DNA from: an uncultured Oscillibacter sp.
GTDB taxonomy: Bacteria > Bacillota > Clostridia > Oscillospirales > Oscillospiraceae
Assembly: GCA_947245315.1 (NCBI GenBank)
Contig: CAMXNV010000129.1
Location: forward strand, 1-6,263
Length of the DNA stretch: 6,263 bases
Direction of reading: 5' to 3'
The translations under genes were made by a program, and so were the position numbers. Below the pieces are notes generated by a model that saw nothing but the letters and a program-made list of their open reading frames with translations, was not told where the DNA came from and searched no databases. The stretch's first letter is position 1. Every line of letters begins with the position of its first letter. This document shows, piece after piece, positions 1-6,263 of the stretch.

Positions 1-2555
1 ACGGCTCCTGCGCCGGGGGCACCGGGGCCTTCATCGACCAGATGGCCACCCTTTTGAAAATGACCGCCGGAGAGATGGACGCCGCCGCCCTGACGGCGGA
101 AAAAACCTACACCATCGCCTCCCGGTGCGGCGTCTTCGCCAAGAGCGACGTCCAGCCCCTCATCAACCAGGGGGCCCGGGCTCAGGACATCGCCGCCAGC
201 ATCTACCAGGCGGTGGTGAACCAGACCATCGCGGGCCTGGCCCAGGGGCGGCCCATCCGGGGGAACGTCCTCTATTTGGGCGGGCCCCTGACCTTCTCCC
301 GGTGCCTCCGGGAGAGCTTCGACAGGACCCTGGGCGTCGCCGGGACCTGCCCGGAGAACAGCCTCCTCTTCGTGGCCCTGGGGGCCGCGTTTTACGCCGA
401 CCGGGACTTTGACCTCCTGGTGGTGGCGGACCGGCTCCGGGAGCGGGGGGCCTCGGAGACCTACCGGAGCCAGCCGCCCCTCTTTGAGAATCAGGAGGAG
501 TACGAGGCCTTCCAGGCCCGGCACGCCCGGGCCCGGGTGGAGCGGGCTCCCTTCGGCCCGGACTACGCCGCCCCCGTACACATCGGCGTCGACTCCGGGT
601 CCACCACCGTCAAGGTGGCGGTGATTGACCAGGAGGCCCGGCTGCTCTTCACCGACTACCAGCCCAACCTGGGCAACCCCGTGCCCCTGATCCGGGGGGT
701 GCTGCAAAGACTCTATGAGGAGCACCCCGCCCTCCACGTGGCCTCCGTCACCACCACGGGCTATGGGGAGGACCTGGCCAAGCACGCCTTCCACGGGGAT
801 TACGGCGTGGTGGAGACCGTGGCCCACTTCACCGCCGCCCGGCACTTCCTGCCCAATGTGGACTTTATCATCGACATCGGCGGACAGGACATGAAATGCT
901 TCAAAATCGAGGACGGGGCCATCAGCAACATCTTCCTCAACGAGGCCTGTTCCTCCGGCTGCGGCAGCTTCCTCCAGACCTTCGCCCAGGCCCTGGGCCA
1001 CGACGTGCGGGAGTTTGCCAAGCTGGGCCTCTTCGCGGACCGGCCTGTGGACCTGGGGAGCCGGTGCACCGTCTTCATGAACTCCAGCGTCAAGCAGGCC
1101 CAGAAGGACGGGGCCAGTATTGAGAACATCTCGGCGGGCCTCTCCATCTCCGTGGTGAAGAACGCCATCTACAAGGTCATCCGGGCCGCCAGCCCCGAGG
1201 AGCTGGGGCGGAACGTGGTGGTCCAGGGGGGCACCTTCTACAACGAGGCCGTCCTCCGGGCCTTTGAAAAGGAGATGGGGGTGGAGGTCATCCGCCCGGA
1301 CATCGCGGGGCTCATGGGGGCCTTCGGCGCGGCCCTCTACGGCCGGAGCAAGGCCGCCCCCGGACAGGCCAGCGCCCTGCTGAGCCGGGAGGCCCTGGAG
1401 AACTTCTCCCAGGAGACGGAGAGCCGGGTCTGCGGCCTGTGCGGCAACAACTGCCAGCTCACCGTCAATACCTTCGCGGGAGGGGAGACCTTCGTCAGCG
1501 GGAACCGCTGCGACCGGCCCGTCACCGGCAAGGCCGACAGCGGGGAGCGGAACCTCTACGCCTACAAGCGGAAGCTGATTTTGAGCTATAAGCCCGTCCC
1601 CGGGAAACGGGGGAAGATCGGCATCCCCCTGTGCCTGAACATGTGGGAGCTGCTGCCCTTCTGGCACGCCTTCTTTACGAAGCTGGGCTTCGCCGTGTAC
1701 CACAGCCCCCTCTCCAGCCGGGACCTCTACCTCAAGGGCCAGGCCACCATCCCCAGCGACACGGCCTGTTTCCCGGCGAAGCTGGCCCACGGGCACATCC
1801 AATTCTTGTCCAAGCTGGGCCTGGACGCCATCTTCTATCCCTGCATGACCTACAACCTGGACGAGGGCCTGGGGGACAACCACTATAACTGCCCCGTGGT
1901 GGCCTACTACCCGGAGGTCATCGCCGGGAACTGTCCCGAAATTAAAGACACCAAATTCATCTACGACTACGTGGGCCTCCACCGGCCCAAGGACTTCACC
2001 AAGAAGATTTACGGCATCCTCCGGCGGCACTTCCCGGACATCTCCAAGTCCGAGGTCCGGGAGGCCGGGGACGCCGCCTATGCCGAGTACGCCCACCACA
2101 TGGCCCAGGTCCGAAAAGAGGGGGCCCGCATCATGGCCCAGGCCCGGGCGGAGGGACGGCGGATTATTGTTCTAGCCGGGCGGCCCTACCACGTGGACCC
2201 GGAGGTCAACCACGGCATCGACACCCTGATTACCCGTTTCGGCGCGGCGGTGGTGACGGAGGATTCCGTCTCCGGCCTGGTGGACAAATTTCCCACCACG
2301 GTGCTGAACCAGTGGACCTACCACTCCCGGCTCTACGCCGCCGCCAAGTACTGCTGCGAGCACCGGGACTGCGACCTGGTGCAGCTGGTCAGCTTCGGCT
2401 GCGGCGTGGACGCCATCACCACGGACGAGACCCAAGCCATTCTACAGGCCGGGGGCAAGCTCTACACGGAGCTGAAAATCGACGAAATCACCAACCTGGG
2501 CGCGGTGCGCATCCGGTTACGGAGCCTCTTCGCCGCGCTGGACGAGCAGGAATAG
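1..2555 (+). CDS. Two-domain BadF/BcrA/HgdC-type activase with DUF2229 (5' end outside window)
   Basis: ATP-dependent activase ('archerase'): by family knowledge it hydrolyses ATP to inject a low-potential electron from a [4Fe-4S] cluster into a dehydratase/reductase partner in the cytoplasm. The reading frame is open from base 3 and already encodes GSCAGGTGAFIDQMA, the nucleotide-binding motif of a first activase domain. The true start is therefore left of the window, with roughly 130 residues missing; the ATG at 42 is internal. Numbering from that ATG: domain 1 continues with SRCGVFAKSDV (about 27-37). A second ASKHA domain starts at GVDSGSTTVK (about 182), with IGGQDMK (279-285) and NEACSSGCGSF (300-310, Cys303 and Cys307). 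A Cys464-x2-Cys467-x3-Cys471 knuckle plus Cys490 precedes DUF2229, which shows SDTACFPAK (Cys576) and YPCMTYN (Cys601). The C-terminal part has AGRPYHVDPEVNHGID (from 712) and SFGCGVDA (Cys787). The stop TAG lies inside the first heptamer of the following palindrome. Substrate unknown; family assignment is secure. Confidence 0.93.
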   Translation, partial: GSCAGGTGAFIDQMATLLKMTAGEMDAAALTAEKTYTIASRCGVFAKSDVQPLINQGARAQDIAASIYQAVVNQTIAGLAQGRPIRGNVLYLGGPLTFSRCLRESFDRTLGVAGTCPENSLLFVALGAAFYADRDFDLLVVADRLRERGASETYRSQPPLFENQEEYEAFQARHARARVERAPFGPDYAAPVHIGVDSGSTTVKVAVIDQEARLLFTDYQPNLGNPVPLIRGVLQRLYEEHPALHVASVTTTGYGEDLAKHAFHGDYGVVETVAHFTAARHFLPNVDFIIDIGGQDMKCFKIEDGAISNIFLNEACSSGCGSFLQTFAQALGHDVREFAKLGLFADRPVDLGSRCTVFMNSSVKQAQKDGASIENISAGLSISVVKNAIYKVIRAASPEELGRNVVVQGGTFYNEAVLRAFEKEMGVEVIRPDIAGLMGAFGAALYGRSKAAPGQASALLSREALENFSQETESRVCGLCGNNCQLTVNTFAGGETFVSGNRCDRPVTGKADSGERNLYAYKRKLILSYKPVPGKRGKIGIPLCLNMWELLPFWHAFFTKLGFAVYHSPLSSRDLYLKGQATIPSDTACFPAKLAHGHIQFLSKLGLDAIFYPCMTYNLDEGLGDNHYNCPVVAYYPEVIAGNCPEIKDTKFIYDYVGLHRPKDFTKKIYGILRRHFPDISKSEVREAGDAAYAEYAHHMAQVRKEGARIMAQARAEGRRIIVLAGRPYHVDPEVNHGIDTLITRFGAAVVTEDSVSGLVDKFPTTVLNQWTYHSRLYAAAKYCCEHRDCDLVQLVSFGCGVDAITTDETQAILQAGGKLYTELKIDEITNLGAVRIRLRSLFAALDEQE

Positions 2556-2656
2556 TTAGGAGGGAGGAGTTAGGAGTTAGGAGTTTTATGAGGACGGAGA
2601 GCCTGCCGGTATCCGTTAACTCCTAACTCCTCACTCCTCACTCCTCACTCCTAACT
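2554..2656. repeat. Heptamer-built imperfect palindrome between activase and dehydratase genes
   Basis: The left arm (2554-2585) is four heptamers plus four bases: AGTTAGG, AGGGAGG, AGTTAGG, AGTTAGG, AGTT. The right arm (2618-2656) is the reverse complement of five and a half such units: two AACTCCT, three CACTCCT, then AACT. Pairing the arms from the loop outward, I count 29 of 32 positions matching. The 32-base loop (2586-2617) can form its own small stem, ACGGA (2594-2598) with TCCGT (2612-2616). Because the unit is 7 bp and contains TAG (or TAA on the other arm), the array places stop codons in every frame; the first unit supplies the stop of the upstream gene. No T-tract follows the stem, so it is not a classical terminator. 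It could be a dispersed intergenic repeat of the REP/MITE kind or an RNA regulatory structure; the sequence alone does not decide. Confidence 0.85.
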
Positions 2657-2686
2657 GACAAGAAGGTTTTCGATGTGGAGGAAGTT

Positions 2687-2691
2687 AGGAG
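2687..2691 (+). promoter_or_regulatory. Ribosome-binding site of the dehydratase gene, within a heptamer copy
   Basis: AGGAG lies six bases before the ATG at 2698 and fixes that start. It sits in AGTTAGGAG (2683-2691), an isolated copy of the heptamer that builds the palindrome upstream. It is exactly complementary over nine bases to CTCCTAACT at 2648-2656 and again at 2620-2628, so the site could be masked in the mRNA. Confidence 0.8.
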
Positions 2692-2697
2692 ATAACT

Positions 2698-4031
<1,334 letters not shown>

Positions 4032-4035
<4 letters not shown>

Positions 4036-4613
4036 GGGCGCTGCTCCTCCAGGGCAGCCCCCGGCGGAACGGGAACACCGCCGCTCTGCTGGAGCCCCTC
4101 CGGGAGGAGCTGGAGGAGGCGGGGCTGGAGACGGAGACCCTCCGGCTCTGCGCGCTGGACATCCGCCCCTGCCGGGCCTGCCGCCGCGGCCAGGAGGACT
4201 GGACCGTCTTCGGCTGTCCCCAGGAGGACGATGTGCAGGAGATATTTGACCGGGTTTTGGACTGCGGCCTCCTGGTGCTGGCCACACCCATCTATTCCTG
4301 GTACTGCACGCCGCCCATGAAGGCCCTGCTGGACCGGCTGGTCTACGGGATGAATAAGTTTTACGGCGGGGAGAAGGGCCCCACCCTCTGGGCGGGGAAG
4401 GCCCTGGCGCTGCTGGCGACCTGCGGCTATCCGCCGGAGAAGGGGACGGACCTCCTGGAGGAGGGCCTGCGGCGCTATTGCCGGCACTCCGGCCTCCGGT
4501 ATCTGGGGAGCCACGCCGAGCGGCATCTGGGCTATGACACCGTGTTCATGGACCTGGAGAAGGAGGCCCGGACCCGGGCCTTTGCCCGGGAGCTGGCGGC
4601 CCTGAGAGAGTGA
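4032..4613 (+). CDS. Flavodoxin-fold NAD(P)H-dependent FMN reductase-like protein
   Basis: 193-residue flavodoxin-like protein, probably binding FMN and handling electrons in the cytoplasm. Its N-terminal beta strand runs into GSPRRNGNT (8-16), the FMN-phosphate loop of the NADPH-dependent FMN reductase/iron-sulfur flavoprotein group. ATPIYSWYCTPPMKALLDR (84-102) is the second flavin-contact region. Cysteines at 47, 50 and 62 (CRAC then GC) fall where iron-sulfur flavoproteins carry a compact four-cysteine motif. Only three are present and the last is distant, so a [4Fe-4S] cluster is doubtful. The C-terminal half has ERHLGYDTVFMD. Start is GTG with GGAGG upstream and a GTGA overlap with the dehydratase gene, so it is almost certainly translated from the same message. 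That makes it a candidate electron supplier to the activase/dehydratase pair, which is inference. Transcription probably ends at the hairpin just after the stop. General family secure; electron partner unknown. Confidence 0.88.
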
Positions 4614-4622
4614 CGCAACGAG

Positions 4623-4654
4623 AAACGGCAGAGACGTTTGTCTCTGCCGTTTTT
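4623..4654 (+). terminator. Intrinsic terminator closing the activase-dehydratase-flavoprotein cluster
   Basis: A perfect 13-bp stem, 4623-4635 with 4640-4652 (core ACGGCAGAGAC/GTCTCTGCCGT), has a GTTT loop and runs into five T residues (4650-4654). It begins ten bases after the flavoprotein stop. The reverse strand has only three T residues at the matching place, so it should act mainly on + strand transcripts. It also lies just beyond the 3' end of the convergent hydrolase gene and could help stop that transcript weakly. Confidence 0.92.
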
Positions 4655-4672
4655 GCCGTGAAGGGGGAACGC

Positions 4673-5536
4673 TCACGCCGCCTGGGCCCTGGCGATGGCC
4701 TCCGGCTCCAGGCTGTGGGTCCGGAGGTAGTGCAGCCAGGCCTTGCAGCCCGTGGTATTGAAGTGGATGCCGTCGGTGGTCTGCTTCACCGGGAGCACGC
4801 CGTCCGGCCCGGTGAGGCAGGCCGCCACGTCCAGGAAGTAGCACTGCTTCTCCTCCGCCAGGGCGCGGATGACCTCGTTGTAGTCCAGGATCCGCTGGTT
4901 GTTGACGTAGGTCTTTTTGGCCTCCTGCTTGGCGCTGACCGGGGGGAGGGACTGGAGGACGATCTTCGCGTCCGGGTGGTCCTCCCGGAGGCGGTCGATG
5001 ACCTTGGCGTACTGGTCGCGGAAGGTGGAGGTCTTGGTCCAGCCCAGCTCGTTGACGCCCAGCATGATGTACACCTTGTCGCACTCCTGCTCCGCCACCG
5101 CGTCCAGCAGGGGAATCTTCTCCCCCTCCTCGGTCTTCCAGGCGTTCTTGGAGAAGACGGACTCCACCGTGGCGCCCACGGCGGTGTAGAAATGCCCGGT
5201 TTTCAGGCCGCTGTAGAGGAACAGGCCCTCGGTCCGGGAGTCGCCCAGGAAGACGGCGCTGTCGAAATAAGTATCCTCCACGGCCTCCGTCTCCGGCACG
5301 GGACAGGGAAGGGGGGCCTCCTCCGGCTGGGCCTTCCGGAGGGCGCTCTTCTGGGAGGCCGCCGCCTTCGAGGTCCGGGACACGGCCGCCGCCCGCTTTT
5401 GGAGGGCGGGTCCGGCGGAGGACTCCAGGGGGGAGCTCACTGCCGCGCCGCTGGAGGCCCCGGCCGTGAGCAGCAGCGCCACCGCCGCCAGAGAGGCCAC
5501 CAGGCCGGGCAGACGGTGCTTTTTTCTTGTTTCCAT
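4673..5536 (-). CDS. Exported SGNH/GDSL-family hydrolase
   Basis: 287-residue protein with an N-terminal signal sequence: METRKKHR followed by a hydrophobic stretch at about 9-27, with small residues at a likely cleavage region near 27-32. A low-complexity Ala/Ser/Lys/Pro linker reaches about residue 88, suggesting the catalytic domain is held away from the membrane or wall. The SGNH blocks appear in order: FLGDSRTEG (Ser100, nucleophile), a possible oxyanion Gly at 121, LGVNELG (Asn162) and TDGIHFNTTG (Asp255, His258, completing the triad). Such enzymes are esterases or lipases, often removing acyl groups from polysaccharides, peptidoglycan or lipids; the substrate is not predictable here. 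Start at 5536 is preceded by AAAGGGA (5545-5551). A stronger GGAGGG further upstream precedes an out-of-frame ATG at 5555. It has its own promoter with Spo0A-like boxes and is convergent to the flavoprotein gene. Confident in fold, not in substrate. Confidence 0.9.
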   Translation of the reverse strand: METRKKHRLPGLVASLAAVALLLTAGASSGAAVSSPLESSAGPALQKRAAAVSRTSKAAASQKSALRKAQPEEAPLPCPVPETEAVEDTYFDSAVFLGDSRTEGLFLYSGLKTGHFYTAVGATVESVFSKNAWKTEEGEKIPLLDAVAEQECDKVYIMLGVNELGWTKTSTFRDQYAKVIDRLREDHPDAKIVLQSLPPVSAKQEAKKTYVNNQRILDYNEVIRALAEEKQCYFLDVAACLTGPDGVLPVKQTTDGIHFNTTGCKAWLHYLRTHSLEPEAIARAQAA

Positions 5537-5600
5537 AGGCTGGTTCCCTTTCCATCTATCGTCAACCCTCCCAAGGAGGGCACTAAGCGCTTCTTCTTTT

Positions 5601-5629
5601 ATTATACAAATTATGTCGAAAAATGTCGA
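5601..5629 (-). promoter_or_regulatory. Sigma-A-type promoter of the SGNH hydrolase gene
   Basis: On the - strand the -10 hexamer is TATAAT (5606-5601, perfect consensus) and the -35 is TCGACA (5629-5624, one base from TTGACA), with a 17-base spacer. This places the transcript start near 5594 and gives a leader of roughly 58 bases. It sits in a sharply AT-rich island within GC-rich surroundings. The leader contains a 6-bp hairpin, CCCTCC with GGAGGG (5566-5571/5575-5580). Confidence 0.8.
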
Positions 5630-5630
5630 A
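5614..5630 (+). promoter_or_regulatory. Tandem Spo0A boxes (two TGTCGAA, 10-bp period)
   Basis: TGTCGAA occurs at 5614-5620 and again at 5624-5630, head to tail with three bases between. Both match the established 0A-box consensus TGNCGAA, and the 7+3+7 layout is the one expected for a Spo0A dimer on one face of the helix. The distal box covers the -35 of the hydrolase promoter and the other lies in the spacer. Spo0A~P could therefore repress, or alternatively activate by contacting sigma-A; the direction is not decided by sequence. Confidence 0.7.
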
Positions 5631-5636
5631 ACAAAT

Positions 5637-5756
5637 TGTTAAAAATTTGATGACAAAACGGTATCCTGTCCGGCGCGGAAGGGCGGCGGCCCTCCGTTCA
5701 AGGGCCCCACCTCATCCTATTGGCCGCGAGGCAAAAGGATCCCTCATTCCGGATTT
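5637..5756. other. Intergenic segment upstream of the hydrolase promoter
   Basis: No gene is supported here. The AT-rich edge carries a small inverted repeat, CAAATT (5632-5637) with AATTTG (5644-5649). The GC-rich part holds the hairpin GGCCCT (5688-5693) with AGGGCC (5701-5706) and a seven-base loop. On the - strand this could lie in the 3' end of the nucleotidyltransferase transcript, but no T-tract follows it, so I do not call it an intrinsic terminator. Confidence 0.5.
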
Positions 5757-6263
5757 TTAAGAGTCCCGCAGGGAGAGGGGATAGCGGCCCTCCTCGTGGA
5801 GGCGGCGCAGGGCCTGGGCCACGGCGTCCCGGTCCTCCCGGTAGGTCATGCCGAACCACTGCCCGGAGGAGGAGAGGACGGAGACCCGGAGCTTCCCCTC
5901 CTGGAGATAGCGGTCCACCAGGTCGGGCAGGAGGCACTCGGCCCGCGGATCCTCCCCGGCCTCCCGGAGGAAGCGGTGGAAGTGCTCCCGCAGGACCGGG
6001 AAGATGGAGGGCATGAAGCCCCAGAAGTTCATGGACACCACGGCGTCGGGGTCCAGGGGCCGGTCCGCCCCCAGGTCCCGGAGGGTGCCGTCGGGGTAGA
6101 GCTGGATGTTCCGGGTCTCCTGGACGCTGTCCAGGAAGCCCTCCCGCAGGGCGCAGATGCCCCGGGTGACGGTGCCGTGGAGGCTGGCCGTGTTCTTGAG
6201 CAGGTAGCCTGTCATAGCCGCCTGTCCCGCCGGGGGGAGGCGCTGCAGCTCCCGGTACATGAC
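5757..6263 (-). CDS. Sugar-phosphate nucleotidyltransferase-like protein, C-terminal part (5' end outside window)
   Basis: The frame is open through the right edge on the - strand, so the N-terminal part is missing; the family is about 300 residues, so roughly 130 are absent, including the GGxGTRL-type nucleotide-binding loop. Visible landmarks, numbered from the internal ATG at 6260: YLLKNTASLHGTVTRGIC (19-36), VVSMNFWGFMP (74-84), ECLLPDLVD (108-116) and SGQWFGMTYREDRDAV (132-147). This order matches bacterial NDP-sugar pyrophosphorylase-like proteins (COG1208 type), which join a nucleoside triphosphate to a sugar phosphate in the cytoplasm, usually for surface polysaccharides or glycans. 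Because the catalytic N-terminus is unseen, activity and sugar cannot be judged. It is followed on the same strand, 220 bp away, by the hydrolase gene, which has its own promoter, so the two are probably separate transcripts. Confidence 0.8.
   Translation of the reverse strand, partial: VMYRELQRLPPAGQAAMTGYLLKNTASLHGTVTRGICALREGFLDSVQETRNIQLYPDGTLRDLGADRPLDPDAVVSMNFWGFMPSIFPVLREHFHRFLREAGEDPRAECLLPDLVDRYLQEGKLRVSVLSSSGQWFGMTYREDRDAVAQALRRLHEEGRYPLSLRDS

Noticed and set aside
42..44. ATG at 42 as the true start of the activase gene
   Set aside because: The frame is open upstream to the window edge and encodes the conserved GSCAGGTGAF loop just before this ATG, so the start must lie outside the window.
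2554..2656. CRISPR array or classical rho-independent terminator as explanation for the heptamer repeats
   Set aside because: The units are 7 bp and contiguous without spacers, the two arms are inverted rather than direct, and no T-tract follows the stem.
4610..5650. 346-residue + strand frame antisense to the hydrolase gene
   Set aside because: It would start at the flavoprotein stop and read through the terminator hairpin, and its product has no family features; it is a shadow of the hydrolase codon bias.
5725..5760. Possible terminator after the nucleotidyltransferase stop (ATCC...GGAT near a GGATCC site)
   Set aside because: Only about four clean base pairs form in the needed orientation, with wobble pairs otherwise, so it is too weak to call.

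Overview
The window reads as chromosomal DNA from a GC-rich, anaerobic, probably spore-forming member of the Clostridia, most likely Oscillospiraceae-like (the Flavonifractor/Oscillibacter/Lawsonibacter type). This placement is an inference. It rests on the very GC-rich third codon positions, the oxygen-sensitive iron-sulfur chemistry of the main gene pair, the protein families present, and a tandem pair of perfect Spo0A-box sequences. No rRNA, tRNA, CRISPR array or transposase gene was seen.

Left part (1-4613, + strand): a three-gene cluster. The first gene is cut by the left edge. It encodes a large ATP-dependent activase of the BadF/BcrA/HgdC type with two tandem ASKHA-fold activase domains, a DUF2229 segment and a C-terminal segment with the GRPYH signature. 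The second encodes the partner dehydratase-like iron-sulfur protein (COG3581 / 2-hydroxyacyl-CoA dehydratase family). The third, joined by a GTGA stop/start overlap, encodes a flavodoxin-fold FMN reductase-like protein. A strong intrinsic terminator closes the cluster at 4623-4654. In many Clostridia, as I recall the family, the first two proteins are one polypeptide of about 1400 residues. Here they are separate, and the junction holds a 103-bp imperfect palindrome of AGTTAGG/AGTGAGG heptamers. It supplies the stop codon of gene 1 and carries sequence exactly complementary to the ribosome-binding site of gene 2. This is the most unusual structure in the window.

Middle (4673-5536, - strand): a convergent gene for a secreted or surface SGNH/GDSL-type hydrolase. 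Its upstream region (5591-5630) is a small AT-rich island with a near-consensus sigma-A promoter. Two TGTCGAA boxes 10 bp apart overlap its -35 and spacer, which suggests control by Spo0A.

Right part (5757-6263, - strand): the C-terminal portion of a sugar-phosphate nucleotidyltransferase-like protein, cut by the right edge. The 220 bp between it and the hydrolase gene hold the hydrolase promoter and two short GC-rich hairpins.

Working together: the activase would use ATP to push a low-potential electron into the dehydratase-like partner for a radical-type reduction or dehydration of an unidentified, probably CoA-linked, substrate. The flavoprotein is a candidate electron handler for the same system. 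The hydrolase and nucleotidyltransferase look functionally separate, perhaps cell-envelope related.
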